Numbered from the stretch's first letter, positions 8,540 through 17,343 are shown. The stretch is 64,000 nt of DNA from Anaerolineales bacterium (GCA_015075405.1 JABTUK010000006.1:1-64000); one strand, 5' to 3'. Numbers and translations are program-made. Notes: generated by a model not told the origin, from the letters alone.

Positions 8540-10015
8540 TTAAGCCAGGCCAAGCTGCGCACGTAACCATAAGTCCAGGGTGGTATGGGGGGTGACGTGA
8601 CTGTTGTTAGCCAGTTCATGGCGGAGTTCGGCCAGGACGCCGGTTCGCTCGGCGTAAACATCGTGCTTGTGAATGGTTTCGATATTAAGCTGGCGGGCTA
8701 ACACAAAGGTATCGTCGGGCAGGTTCGGGTACAACTCGATCAACCCCAAAATCATCTCCCGCACGGCATCTTCGACAAAACGGGGGTGACGGTGCGCTTT
8801 AGCCACCACAAATAACTCGTCGGGACGCTTGAGCAGATCATAGTTCTCGCTGCTCATGGCCCCCTCGACAATATGGACCAAATCCTGGGCGCGGATGGGC
8901 TGGTCGGTCCCCACCACCAACGTGCCGCAGCCGCGTTGATTGTGGGTCGCCAGCGGAACAATTTCCAGTACCCGCGCCGCTTGCTCTGGGCTAAAGCCGG
9001 CCTCCAGCAACTGTTCATGGGCCTGGTCAGCAATCATCGTCTGCGCCGATGGGCTGGCCATTGTCCCCTCCGCTTCCACCCCAACCAGGTGGACGACTCG
9101 TTCCCTGGTGGCGGCAGCAATGCCGATGAGGGTGTAAATTTCCTGGGTCAATTTACCTGTCACCGGGGCGTAGCGCTCCTGCGGAAATTTGGCCCGGATG
9201 CGGACGTCAGAGCGTAGGGCGTGCTGTTCCGTCAGCACCTCCTGGGCCACCCGCCCGGCCAGCACTTCCAGCGTTGGCGCGCGCTCGTTGCTGATCTGGT
9301 CAATAATTTCAGCGACCGTGTCGTTGAAGCGTGACAGGTGGGCCCCTTTTTGCTCCGGCCCTAACTCAACCGACAGGTCCATTTCGGCATAAAAGAGATC
9401 ATCCCGCTCCTCGCCAATCAGCCGGACAATGCGCTTGATGCCGCTGACCCCGGCCTGGGTCAGGCCGAGGTGAACCGGCGGGCGCTCGGCTTGCAGGTCC
9501 CGCCCCACCGGCACGGTCAATTTTTGCATCACCTGCACCACCTGGCCGTAGCCGCCGCCGTTGAGCCGTCGCCACAACCCAGCGATGCTGTGCCCTGTGC
9601 CGGGGAGGATCAGGTCGGGGGCAATTTCGGCGAAGGGGGCCAGCACAAAATCCCGCTCGGCGATGCGCGGATGGGGAATGACCAAATCCGGCGTTTCCAT
9701 CTGCCGCTCGCCATAGGTCAGGATGTCCAGATCAATGGGCCGCGGCCCGTAGCGAACCAATCGCTGCCGGCCCATACGCCGCTCGATGCTTTTGAGAAAG
9801 CGCAGCAGTTCGTCAGGCTGCAACTGGGTGCGCCCCCGCAGGACCATGTTGTAGAAACGGGGCTGGTCGGTCACGTAAGCCGGTTCTGTTTCATAAACTG
9901 AAGACACCTGCTCCACTGCTACCTGTTGGCGCAACTGGCTGATGGCGTCAATCAGGTTGGCCCGCCGGTCGCCCAGGTTGCTGCCGAGGGCGATGTAAAC
10001 ACTTTCACCGTTCAT
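8540..10015 (-). CDS. FolK (HPPK) - GTP cyclohydrolase MptA/FolE2 fusion
   Basis: Residues 1-160 are a 6-hydroxymethyl-7,8-dihydropterin pyrophosphokinase (GSNLGDR at 11-17, RYGPRPIDLDIL at 88-99). Residues 165-491 are a GTP cyclohydrolase of the MptA/FolE2 (COG1469) family (VHLGLTQAGVSGIKR, KGAHLSRF at 223-230, HNQRG at 358-362). The fusion joins the first step and the diphosphate-activation step of methanopterin-type pterin synthesis in one polypeptide. The region equivalent to the CPC metal-ligand motif of FolE2 reads MASPSAQ (319-325), so the usual Cys appears to be Ser. The gene follows the CitG-like gene by one base, so the two are co-transcribed. Confidence 0.85.
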   Translation of the reverse strand: MNGESVYIALGSNLGDRRANLIDAISQLRQQVAVEQVSSVYETEPAYVTDQPRFYNMVLRGRTQLQPDELLRFLKSIERRMGRQRLVRYGPRPIDLDILTYGERQMETPDLVIPHPRIAERDFVLAPFAEIAPDLILPGTGHSIAGLWRRLNGGGYGQVVQVMQKLTVPVGRDLQAERPPVHLGLTQAGVSGIKRIVRLIGEERDDLFYAEMDLSVELGPEQKGAHLSRFNDTVAEIIDQISNERAPTLEVLAGRVAQEVLTEQHALRSDVRIRAKFPQERYAPVTGKLTQEIYTLIGIAAATRERVVHLVGVEAEGTMASPSAQTMIADQAHEQLLEAGFSPEQAARVLEIVPLATHNQRGCGTLVVGTDQPIRAQDLVHIVEGAMSSENYDLLKRPDELFVVAKAHRHPRFVEDAVREMILGLIELYPNLPDDTFVLARQLNIETIHKHDVYAERTGVLAELRHELANNSHVTPHTTLDLWLRAQLGLA

Positions 10016-10016
10016 T

Positions 10017-10946
10017 TTATTGAATGACTCCTTCCAACAACCCCACCAACAACGTCGCCGCCACTAAATCCGCCGTCGTGCCCGGATTGAGGCTGTTATC
10101 CTTTGCCACCCGTAGATGAGCATCCAATTCAGCAATCGCCCTTTGACCTTCCCGGCTAAAAACACCCCCGGCGGCCAGCACCCGCGCCGCTTCTGCGGAA
10201 ACGGCCTGGGCTACCTCCAGACCCCGCTTGCGGGCAATCAAGGTGTCGGGTACAGCGGCTAATAACTCCAGATAAGTTTGGACCACCGCCTGGCCGGCGC
10301 TGGCTCCTTGCGCCAGAGCCGACTGCAAGGCCGGCAGACCTCGCTCGAAGGTAATCGCGTAATCGCTCCCGTACTCGGCGGCGATGCTGTCGCGGTGGGC
10401 GGCGCTGGCCATGGCTTCACGCAGGGTGATGGTGGGTTCGGCCCGGACATCGTGCTCAACTTCGGCTGCTAGGCCGCCCGCTGAGGCCAGGCGGATGGCG
10501 GCATAGGCGGCGCGGGCGTCATCCAGGGTCAGGTGGCGCAGCACTGCCCGCAGGCGGTCACGCAAAGCGCCGCTGCCGGTCAGAGCGGCGCGGGCCAGAG
10601 GCGCGAACAACAAAACGATGCCCAGATTGGTGTTGGCCTGTGTCCAGCGCCGGCGGGCAGTGATAGCGGCCAAAATGGTCGCGCCGACACTACGATAACC
10701 GGCCCGAGCCATCTCCGGGCCAAGAGCTACTGCGCCGCGCAAAAAATCCTCATAATTCATATCGTGGAAGGCGTGAGTGGGGGTGACGTTGCCCGGTTTT
10801 TCGGCGCTGACCTCCAGCAGGCAGGCCAACTGCGCCGCCGCGGCTACGATGTCAGGGGTCCAGTCGCCTGGCGAGGAGGGGATGTCCGTTTTTAGCTGGC
10901 TGCTGACCGGCCACGGTTTCAAGGTAAGCCGCCATTTCCTCTGCAA
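10017..10946 (-). CDS. Triphosphoribosyl-dephospho-CoA synthase-like (CitG family) protein
   Basis: The protein resembles the CitG/MdcB superfamily, with VSAEKPGNVTPTHAFHDM and NYEDFLRGAVALGPEM near the N-terminus and TQANTNLGIVLLFAPLA further in. No citrate or malonate lyase genes are present. CitG-like proteins are recurrent in bacterial H4MPT gene sets, where a ribosyl- or phosphoribosyl-transfer role in cofactor synthesis has been suspected. Two TTG starts are possible, 10946 and 10922; both overlap the end of the upstream ATP-grasp gene by roughly 70-95 bp. No ATG exists at the expected N-terminus. Confidence 0.7.
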   Translation of the reverse strand: MQRKWRLTLKPWPVSSQLKTDIPSSPGDWTPDIVAAAAQLACLLEVSAEKPGNVTPTHAFHDMNYEDFLRGAVALGPEMARAGYRSVGATILAAITARRRWTQANTNLGIVLLFAPLARAALTGSGALRDRLRAVLRHLTLDDARAAYAAIRLASAGGLAAEVEHDVRAEPTITLREAMASAAHRDSIAAEYGSDYAITFERGLPALQSALAQGASAGQAVVQTYLELLAAVPDTLIARKRGLEVAQAVSAEAARVLAAGGVFSREGQRAIAELDAHLRVAKDNSLNPGTTADLVAATLLVGLLEGVIQ

Positions 10947-11775
10947 TATTGACCGGGCTGGCGGTTTGCAGGCCCTTCCAGCCGGGGATACTGTTCACTT
11001 CAATCAGATAAAGCCGGCCATCTGCCGCCGGCAGCAGGTCTACTCCGGCATAGTCGGCCCCGACAACTTCGGCGGCGCGCCGGCAAAGTTCGGTCTGTTC
11101 GGGCGTCAGGCGGCAGGGACGAGCCTGGCCCCCACGAGCCACGTTGGTCCGCCAATCGTCCGACACGCGCTCCATAGCCGCCACCACCCGCCCGCCAATC
11201 ACAAAGGCGCGAATATCGCAGCCGTTGTGAGGAATGGTTTCCTGCAAATAGTAGACGGCTTTTTCCAGCTCCAAAGCCTTGAAGACCCGATAAGCCAGGT
11301 CCCGGTCTTCGATGCGGACGATGCCCAGGCCCATAGCCCCAAAGAGCGGTTTGACCACCACATCGCCGCCCAGGGCTGTGAAAGCTTTCAGGGCGTCGGC
11401 GCTGGTCTCACAGACAACGGTGCGCGGGGTCGGCAGCCCGGCCTGCTCCAGCAGCCCCGACGTGTAGAACTTGTCCACCGTGCGCTCGATGGCTTTGGGC
11501 CGGTTGACCACCCGCACCCCCCGGCTTTCCAGCAGGTGCAGCGCATCCATACGAAAGACGATCTGCTCCAGCGAACCGGCCGGGATGAACCGGACCAGAA
11601 CCACATCAAAGGAGTCCAAATCGGCGGTCAGGCTGCCCAGGCGGGGCGACAGGCCGACCCGCGCATTTAGTTGGGTGATGGGCAACAAGGTGCAACTATG
11701 TCCTCGCGCTTGAATGGCTTGCTGCAACTGCTCAGCATGCCAGCCGGGGCTGGCCCCCAAAATAGCTATTCGCAA
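10852..11775 (-). CDS. RimK-type ATP-grasp ligase, likely H4MPT/methanofuran glutamate ligase
   Basis: The protein (307 residues) has an ATP-grasp core: DVVVKPLFGAMGLGIVRI for the ATP-binding strand and glycine loop, YYLQETIPHNGCDIRAFVIGG, and YLIEVNSIPGWKGL carrying the metal-binding Glu/Asn. Such RimK-like proteins include MptN, which adds glutamate to H4MPT precursors. The position between mch and CitG/FolK-MptA supports a cofactor role, but the substrate is not determined by sequence. The start is TTG at 11775. Confidence 0.75.
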   Translation of the reverse strand: MRIAILGASPGWHAEQLQQAIQARGHSCTLLPITQLNARVGLSPRLGSLTADLDSFDVVLVRFIPAGSLEQIVFRMDALHLLESRGVRVVNRPKAIERTVDKFYTSGLLEQAGLPTPRTVVCETSADALKAFTALGGDVVVKPLFGAMGLGIVRIEDRDLAYRVFKALELEKAVYYLQETIPHNGCDIRAFVIGGRVVAAMERVSDDWRTNVARGGQARPCRLTPEQTELCRRAAEVVGADYAGVDLLPAADGRLYLIEVNSIPGWKGLQTASPVNIAEEMAAYLETVAGQQPAKNGHPLLARRLDP

Positions 11776-11810
11776 GATTTAACCCCAAAAGAAATTTTTT
11801 ATCACTACAA

Positions 11811-11864
11811 AGCAGCATCCTTCGATACGATTTTCGCTACGCTCAAATCACTCAGGATGCTGCT
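11811..11864. repeat. Hairpin with T-run between mch and the ATP-grasp gene (family B related)
   Basis: Perfect arms AGCAGCATCC and GGATGCTGCT surround TTCGATACG- and ACTCAGG-type family B core sequence. A T-run follows on the plus strand. On the minus strand, the direction of the genes, no T-run follows, so it is more likely a repeat or processing hairpin than a terminator of the operon. Confidence 0.55.
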
Positions 11865-11873
11865 TTTTTTACT

Positions 11874-12827
11874 TTACTCCAAAAATGACTTCTTTAGCAC
11901 ATCCACATTGACCTGCCCGGCGTGGAAGGTCCGCCCGCTGACTATGTTGGTCATAAAAATTTCGGCCGGGCTAAATAATAACGGGTCAACCTGGTAAAAA
12001 TCGAATTTGTAGCCTTTGAAGGTGTCGTAGAAGGGCGCCCCGTAATCTTTCGAGGTCGAGGACGGCACACGGGAAACAACCTGCTCCAGCTCAGCATCGT
12101 CGGCCCGGACAGTGTAGTGGACCTGCCCAGCGTACAGGATGGCGTCGTTGGTGCGGCCAATAGCCCGGATGTCGCTCTTGGCTACCGGCGGCAAGGGGCA
12201 GGTCCCGATGCCGCTCAATATTTTGTGCAGGTCAAAGCCCAGCTCGTGCAGCTTGTGCAGCCCGGTTTCGACCACCCGCGCCGCCACCTGGACGCCGCCG
12301 ACGACGCAGGCCGTCGGCGCAATCAACAGGGTCAGGTGTTCGGGCGATACTTTGGCCCGCTCGGCAATATAGGCGGCAATTTCCGGCGGCGGCAGAACAT
12401 GACCTTCCAGGCACAGCACGGCCACACGGGCCGGGTCGCTGTAGCCAAGCTCGTCATAAAGTTTTTCCTCCGCCCGAATGAGCGCGCGAGCGGGACCGCT
12501 GCCCATGGCAAAATAGTTCTCTTTGTTGACCTGCCAGCCGGCGTACTGCGCGGCCATGCAGGCCAGCCGCGGCTGGTCGGTGCGGACGGTGACGGCAGGC
12601 AGCCACCAGCCATCGAGATTCAAATGGCCGAAGGAAAGCTGTCCCAGGCCGCCCATGCAAACTTCGGCAAAGATGCGCCCAGCCTCCAACCCGCCCGGCG
12701 CTTCAATGCCGCAATCAATCACTCGGGTTCCGCTCGATAAGACATGCGTGGTCACGCCCAGCGCCCCGGCCTCGTCAACCAACCGTTCGACCAGGGCCAA
12801 GGCTCGTTCGTTGAGTGAAAGGGTCAT
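11874..12827 (-). CDS. mch: Methenyltetrahydromethanopterin cyclohydrolase
   Basis: The protein is full length (317 residues) and collinear with Mch. It has CGIEAPGGLEAGR, VCMGGLGQLSFG, GWQVNKENYFAMGSGPARAL, TACVVGGVQVAARVVE and the C-terminal GAPFYDTFKGYKFDFY region with SPAEIFMTNIVSGRTFHAGQ. It interconverts methenyl- and formyl-H4MPT. ATG at 12827 has AGGAGGGATC at good spacing. It lies downstream of fwdC, ftr and fwdA on the same strand, so these four probably form an fwdA-ftr-fwdC-mch operon. The leader holds a GTAGAC word-repeat element. Confidence 0.95.
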   Translation of the reverse strand: MTLSLNERALALVERLVDEAGALGVTTHVLSSGTRVIDCGIEAPGGLEAGRIFAEVCMGGLGQLSFGHLNLDGWWLPAVTVRTDQPRLACMAAQYAGWQVNKENYFAMGSGPARALIRAEEKLYDELGYSDPARVAVLCLEGHVLPPPEIAAYIAERAKVSPEHLTLLIAPTACVVGGVQVAARVVETGLHKLHELGFDLHKILSGIGTCPLPPVAKSDIRAIGRTNDAILYAGQVHYTVRADDAELEQVVSRVPSSTSKDYGAPFYDTFKGYKFDFYQVDPLLFSPAEIFMTNIVSGRTFHAGQVNVDVLKKSFLE

Positions 12828-12845
12828 GATTTGATCCCTCCTGAA

Positions 12846-12919
12846 AATAGTAGACGGTATACGGTAGACAGTAGACAGGGGTTATATATCCCTGCGACTC
12901 TGCTACCTTGCTACCTTTT
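12846..12919. repeat. Word-repeat hairpin, GTAGAC/GGTAGC family, copy 2
   Basis: Nearly the same sequence as 4837-4908: GTAGACGGTATACGG words, a short loop with ATATATCCCTGC, then GCTACCTTGCTACC. It lies just before the Shine-Dalgarno of mch. Confidence 0.7.
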
Positions 12920-12931
12920 TTGTGGTTGTCT

Positions 12932-13744
12932 TTACGCCTCTTGTAATAGTAATATCTCCCCCCGGTTCAACTCCACCGAGTCGCCGCTCCAGCGCCGGTA
13001 GTATCCTTTGAGGTGGGCCTCGTTGATGGGCAAGCCCTGGTCGCGGAGGCGGCGCAGGAAGATGGGTAGGAAAGTCGGTTGGTAAGTACAGGCAAAGGTA
13101 AAGGTCGGCAGGATTTCGGCGGGGCGCATGGAGATGATCGAGCCGCGTTTCATGCCGGCGCCGCTGCGCCAGCCAAGCTGACCCAAAACGACAATCGTGC
13201 CGGCCAGCATATTGACGCCGGTAAAGTCGCCGCTGTTGCCGCCAACGGCAATCAGGCCGCGCCGCATGGCCGCGCCGACCTCATTGCCGGCATTGCCCTG
13301 GACGATAATTTCGCCGCCTTGCATGCCGACCGTGCCGCCCCGGTAGGCGCTGCCGATCAGGTGTCCGGCGTTGCCTTTGACGAGCAAGCGCCCGCCGCTC
13401 ATTTCCGCCCCGGCCCAGTCGCCCGCGTCGCCTTCGACCACAATCTCCCCGCCGCGCATGCCCGCGCCGACATGCATGCCCACATTCCCGGCAATCACCA
13501 TCCGGCCATGACTCATACCCGCGCCGACCAATTTGACCCGGCTCAGGTCGCCTTCCAACCTAATCTCGCCATTGCTGGCGCCGGTTACCCGGAAGAAGTC
13601 GCCCAGGGCTGCTTTTTGGTTGCCGTGTTGAACCGGCAGCGCCGCAATCTCGGCCTGGTTCAGCCCGGCCAGCCGGTCCGGGGAAATAACCTCGGCCTCC
13701 AGCGGTACGGTTGATGTTGTTTGTAAAGTCAGAGTGATACTCAT
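12932..13744 (-). CDS. fwdC: Formylmethanofuran dehydrogenase subunit C
   Basis: The protein is a right-handed beta-helix subunit with successive glycine-rich turns. Examples are VGAGMSHGRMVIAGNVG, VGAGMRGGEIVVEGDAG, WAGAEMSGGRLLVKGNAG and IGSAYRGGTVGMQGGE. This repeat pattern is the hallmark of FwdC/FmdC/FhcC and of the glutamate synthase C-terminal domain. The subunit is structural in the complex that handles formylmethanofuran. ATG at 13744 (MSITLTLQ) is preferred over 13756 because GAGGGA lies about 5 bases before it. It sits between ftr and mch in the operon. Confidence 0.92.
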   Translation of the reverse strand: MSITLTLQTTSTVPLEAEVISPDRLAGLNQAEIAALPVQHGNQKAALGDFFRVTGASNGEIRLEGDLSRVKLVGAGMSHGRMVIAGNVGMHVGAGMRGGEIVVEGDAGDWAGAEMSGGRLLVKGNAGHLIGSAYRGGTVGMQGGEIIVQGNAGNEVGAAMRRGLIAVGGNSGDFTGVNMLAGTIVVLGQLGWRSGAGMKRGSIISMRPAEILPTFTFACTYQPTFLPIFLRRLRDQGLPINEAHLKGYYRRWSGDSVELNRGEILLLQEA

Positions 13745-13756
13745 AGATTCCCTCAT

Positions 13757-13925
13757 TTAGCAGTGATCAGTGATCAGTGACCAGTGACCAGTGATCAGTG
13801 ACCAGTCATCACTGATTAGTCATCGCCGACTACTGATAACTGATTACTGACAACTGACAACTGACAACTGACAACTGACAACTGATTACTGACTACTGAT
13901 TACTGACTACTGACGACTGATTACC
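13757..13925. repeat. CAGTGATCAGTGACCAG / ACTGATTACTGAC word-repeat, copy 1
   Basis: About 165 bp made of CAGTGATCAG-like words followed by complementary ACTGATNACTGAC words, so the halves can pair. It contains the stop codon and the last roughly ten codons of ftr (minus strand). Relatives are at 57050-57150 and 62788-62830. It has no unique spacers and is not a CRISPR array. Confidence 0.8.
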
Positions 13926-14813
13926 ATTCAACACCTCATGCAACTTAATCTGGTACTGGCCCAGTGTGCCGCCGTAGTTCCCGGCGGAGATTTGCAGCGC
14001 GCCGCCGCTTTCGGCGGCCGCCAGGATGCCGCGCCGGGTGGCCTCTTCGACGGCGGGCAGGTCCAAGCCGTCAATGACAATTTCCAGCACGCAGCCGGCT
14101 TCGGGCGGCACTTGCGTTTCGGGAGCGATGCCGCGCAGGGTGGGGCAGTAGGCATCGTTGGTGGAGGCAAACAGGCCCTTGTAACGGGAGCGGGTTTTGC
14201 TGCCGCTGCGGACCACTCCGCCGGGGAAGGGCAAAATGACTCCGGGGACTGTCCGCATAGCGGCCACAGCGGCCTCGGTGGCTTGGAGCGTGGTGGGCAT
14301 ATCCCGGCCCAGGATGAGAATGTTGCCGCCGCCAATGGCCGGCTGGACGCCAAACCGCTCGTCCACCAGAAATTCGCCCTCCATGACCGGGATGCGCCAG
14401 AAACGCCGTCCGGCCAGCACCTTGCTGATCTGGTAGCCGTCGCCAAAAAAGCGGAGCTGCCCGCCGACGATAACCGTCTGCTCGGCGTCTAAGCCGTTGA
14501 AGCAAGCGGTGGTGGGGCAGGTCAACACGCACTGGCCGACCCGTTCCAGCAGGCGTTTGCCCATATCTTCGGCTTTGACGGTGAAAAACAGCACACTCAC
14601 GCCGGGCCGGCCATCCAGAGTCTGGTCCGGCGACAACTCGGCCTCGATGCCGGCCTCGCACTTGCAGCCGATAATCGAGGTGGCGAAGCCGGTGATGGAT
14701 TGGGCGGCATGCATGGCCCACTGCGGACTCACCGCGGTAATGATGACCCGGCTGCCCCACATTTTGAAAGCTTCGGCAAAGGTGTCAATTATTTCGGTAT
14801 TGTGGATATTCAT
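13893..14813 (-). CDS. ftr: Formylmethanofuran:tetrahydromethanopterin formyltransferase
   Basis: The protein is collinear with Ftr (FhcD of methylotrophs): IIDTFAEAFKMWGSRVIITA, FATSIIGCKCEAG, DGRPGVSVLFFTV, CVLTCPTTACFNGL and GGVVRSGSKTRSRYKGLFAST. It transfers the formyl group between methanofuran and H4MPT. ATG at 14813 has AAGGAGCATACGT upstream. The last residues NGNQSSVVSNQ and the stop are encoded by the CAGTAATCAG-type word repeat rather than by family sequence, so the natural C-terminus has been replaced or extended. It lies between fwdA and fwdC in the same operon. Confidence 0.95.
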   Translation of the reverse strand: MNIHNTEIIDTFAEAFKMWGSRVIITAVSPQWAMHAAQSITGFATSIIGCKCEAGIEAELSPDQTLDGRPGVSVLFFTVKAEDMGKRLLERVGQCVLTCPTTACFNGLDAEQTVIVGGQLRFFGDGYQISKVLAGRRFWRIPVMEGEFLVDERFGVQPAIGGGNILILGRDMPTTLQATEAAVAAMRTVPGVILPFPGGVVRSGSKTRSRYKGLFASTNDAYCPTLRGIAPETQVPPEAGCVLEIVIDGLDLPAVEEATRRGILAAAESGGALQISAGNYGGTLGQYQIKLHEVLNGNQSSVVSNQ

Positions 14814-14830
14814 ACGTATGCTCCTTGAGC

Positions 14831-14931
14831 ATTTACGCTTTTATTTACGATTTCAGATTTACCGATTTACGATTAGAAGGGCTAAATCCCAACCCTAATC
14901 GTAAATCCAAAATCGTAAATCGTAAATTCTA
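14831..14931. repeat. CGTAAATCGTAAAT word-repeat hairpin
   Basis: TTTACGATTT- and GATTTACGATTA-type words pair with TAATCGTAAATC and CGTAAATCGTAAA on the other side of a short loop. One end coincides with the fwdA stop codon (TAG then AATTTACGATTTACG on the minus strand). It lies between fwdA and ftr within the presumed operon. Confidence 0.75.
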
Positions 14932-16575
14932 TTGGCCTGCCGTTGGCGCCACTTGATGCCGGTGCAGGTACTTCTCGCTGACGGCGTAGTTGTCAAACTG
15001 GATGGTGTAATAATCCTCAAAGAAAGGCCGGATGACCTGCTCGATTTTGGGGTCGTAGTCGGGGGCGACGTGCAGGATGCGGCCTTCGTGATCTGTGCGA
15101 AACTCGCTGTCCTCGATAATCATCTGGCCGTCTTTGAAAACGTAGCGGGGCGTAGTGAACATTTCTTCTTTGTCGTCGCACTCCATGTAGATGGTAATAT
15201 CGGCGTCCGCGCCGACGCCCAGGTGGCCTTTATCGCGCAGACCCAGCAGTTTGGCCGGGCCGGCGCGGGTAATGATGGCAATCTCGCGCAAAGAGTATTC
15301 CCGTTCCAGGCCGTCAAGCAGGACCGTTTGGGCCATCGCCTTTTGGTTGACCGAGCGAACCTGCTCCAGGCGAAACTGCTTGTCCATCAGCAACCGGATC
15401 AGCTTGGGGTAGCTCATAAAGGAGCCGCCGTTGGGATGGTCGGTGGAGAGGATCAGCCGCCAGGGGTCTTTGGTCAGCAGGAACAGTTCCAACCCGATGC
15501 CCCACTGCAAGGCGTGGACATAGTTTTTGTCGCTGTAGGCAAAGGGCACAATGCCACAGCCGCTTTCGTGCTCGGTGTCGGCGTTGACCCACTTGTTGCC
15601 GCTGACATGCCGCAGCATCCAGCCCAGCGGGGCGTCGGCGGTCATGCCGGTGGCTTTGCCAAACATCACCTGGCCGACATCGGCGCTGATTTGGGGGTGG
15701 GTGTTGAGAAATTCGGCAATCTCGGCTGCTTTGGAGGTCGGTTTGCCGCCAAATTCGCCGCCGTAGGAGTGAAACTGGATGTGGGTCAGGTGGGCGCGGC
15801 GGCCATCGGCGGCGCGCATGGTTTCCAGGGTGGTTTCATAGTTACCGGCAAGGCCCAGGTTGTTGCAGTGAATATGGGCTGGGTGGGGCAGGCCCAGGTC
15901 GTTGGCCGCGTCAATCAAGGCCTTGATGACGTGGCGGGGGGTAAAGCCAAAGGCGTCAATCTCTTCGCCCAGGTTGGTGATGTTGGCGTTGCGCTGCCCT
16001 TTCCAGGGTTCGTCGCCGCCGGGGTTGACCAGCTTGATGGTGTAAGCCCGGCTGGCGTTGAGCCACCAGGCCACCGCCTCGCGGAACTCTTCCAGGCGGC
16101 CCTCTTTGAGCAGCCGGTAGAGCAGCACATTGTTGCCCATCAGCACATAAAAACCCTTGTCAATGATGGGCGTGTCGTGCAGCTCTTCCAGGGTGTGGCG
16201 CGCGCCGAGCGGGGTCACGGCGGCTTCCATGGCGGTAGTGTAGCCCAGCGCGGCATAGCGATAGCCGGTGGCAAAGGTGGACGGTACCGTGCCGCCCGTG
16301 CCGGAACGGGTGAAAGCGGTGCGCGGGTGGACATCAAAGCGGTGGTCTTCCGGCTGCAATTTGCGGGCCAGATTGACCTTGGGGCCGGCGATGTGGCAGT
16401 GAATGTCCACCCCACCGGGCATGATGACCATGCCGCTGGCATCAATCCGTTTGGCCTCCGGCGGCACACTCGCCACGATTTTGCCGTCCTGTATGCAGAT
16501 ATCGCGCACTTCGCCGTCTATGTTATTAATCGGGTCGTAGACTCGACCATTGACAATTCGGAATGTGGCTGACAT
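14929..16575 (-). CDS. fwdA: Formylmethanofuran dehydrogenase subunit A (amidohydrolase)
   Basis: The 548-residue protein is a metal-dependent amidohydrolase of the FwdA/FhcA family. Visible metal-site candidates are H59 and H61 in MPGGVDIHCHIAG, K181 in AYTIKLVNPGGDEP (the carboxylated lysine), histidines 234/236 in HPAHIHCNN, 265/269 in HLTHIQFHSYGG, and D379 in LILSTDHPNGG. They correspond in order to the binuclear site of the archaeal enzyme. Subunit A interconverts formate and formylmethanofuran. It heads the fwdA-ftr-fwdC-mch operon, while fwdB and fwdD are 3.4 kb upstream on the same strand. Confidence 0.93.
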   Translation of the reverse strand: MSATFRIVNGRVYDPINNIDGEVRDICIQDGKIVASVPPEAKRIDASGMVIMPGGVDIHCHIAGPKVNLARKLQPEDHRFDVHPRTAFTRSGTGGTVPSTFATGYRYAALGYTTAMEAAVTPLGARHTLEELHDTPIIDKGFYVLMGNNVLLYRLLKEGRLEEFREAVAWWLNASRAYTIKLVNPGGDEPWKGQRNANITNLGEEIDAFGFTPRHVIKALIDAANDLGLPHPAHIHCNNLGLAGNYETTLETMRAADGRRAHLTHIQFHSYGGEFGGKPTSKAAEIAEFLNTHPQISADVGQVMFGKATGMTADAPLGWMLRHVSGNKWVNADTEHESGCGIVPFAYSDKNYVHALQWGIGLELFLLTKDPWRLILSTDHPNGGSFMSYPKLIRLLMDKQFRLEQVRSVNQKAMAQTVLLDGLEREYSLREIAIITRAGPAKLLGLRDKGHLGVGADADITIYMECDDKEEMFTTPRYVFKDGQMIIEDSEFRTDHEGRILHVAPDYDPKIEQVIRPFFEDYYTIQFDNYAVSEKYLHRHQVAPTAGQ

Positions 16576-16647
16576 ACCGTCACACTGCCTTTCCGTGGGG
16601 TGCAGGTTGCAGTCCCCAACGTGAGGATAAAAAGTTATAAAGAGTTT

Positions 16648-17343
16648 TCACACCGTCGTTCCAAACAAAGCGCCCACGCCTGCCGTCAGAGCCATGGCCA
16701 GAGCGCCCCAGAATGTGACTCGGATCGTCCCTATGAGGATGCGCGCCCCGCCGGTATAAGCCGCTAAAGCGCCCAGCAGGGCGAGAAAGAAGAGAGAGGT
16801 TATTGAAACAAGGAGTACCAAGCCAGCCGCAGGCGCAATGACAACGACGAGTAAAGGGAGGGCAGCGCCAACGGCAAACGTTGCCGCGGAAGTCAGCGCG
16901 GCCTGAACCGGCTGGGCGCTGATGGTTTCTGAGATGCCGAGTTCATCACGGGCATGGGCGGCCAGGGCATCCTTGGTCATGAGTTGTTCGGCGACTTGTT
17001 GGGCAAGCGCCGGCTCAAGCCCCCGTTCGACGTAAATACCGGCCAGCTCTTTTTTCTCGTATTCTGCATCGGCCTCAAGTTCCGTTCGTTCCCGCTCGAT
17101 GTCTGCCTGCTCGGTGTCCGACTGCGAGCTGACCGAAACATACTCGCCCGCGGCCATGGACATGGCCCCGGCCACCAGCCCGGCGACGCCTGCCACCAAT
17201 ACCGCGTTGTGGGTGGCATTTGACGCGGCCACCCCCACCACCAGACTTGCGGTTGAGACAATGCCGTCGTTTGCGCCCAAAACGGCGGCGCGCAGCCAGC
17301 CGATGTGCTGGGTTCGGTGACGTTCACGGTGGAAGACAGGCAT
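16648..17343 (-). CDS. VIT1/CCC1-family Fe(II)/Mn(II) transporter
   Basis: The protein (231 residues) shows the VIT1/CCC1 signature HIGWLRAAVLGANDGIVSTASLVVGVA with its membrane-embedded Asp. AGAMSMAAGEYVSVSSQSD follows, then a charged cytosolic stretch of Glu-rich helices (about 80-130) and three further hydrophobic segments. The family exports or stores ferrous iron and manganese across a membrane. ATG at 17343 has AGGAAGGAAAATAAC upstream. It lies between fwdA and fwdB but resembles nothing in the one-carbon pathway. A link through iron supply to the Fe-S enzyme is possible but unsupported. Confidence 0.88.
   Translation of the reverse strand: MPVFHRERHRTQHIGWLRAAVLGANDGIVSTASLVVGVAASNATHNAVLVAGVAGLVAGAMSMAAGEYVSVSSQSDTEQADIERERTELEADAEYEKKELAGIYVERGLEPALAQQVAEQLMTKDALAAHARDELGISETISAQPVQAALTSAATFAVGAALPLLVVVIAPAAGLVLLVSITSLFFLALLGALAAYTGGARILIGTIRVTFWGALAMALTAGVGALFGTTV

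Noticed and set aside
10017-10946. Citrate lyase maturation protein CitG
   Set aside because: No citrate or malonate lyase genes are present and the gene is in a pterin-synthesis operon, so only the superfamily is assigned.
13757-13925. CRISPR-like array
   Set aside because: The repeated word is only about 8-12 bases, there are no unique spacers of constant length, and the second half is the complement of the first, so it is a word-repeat hairpin.
14932-16572. Long plus-strand open frame of 546 codons
   Set aside because: It lies entirely opposite fwdA, has a low-complexity Gly/Ala/Val-rich composition and no ribosome site. It is a shadow of the GC-rich fwdA codons.
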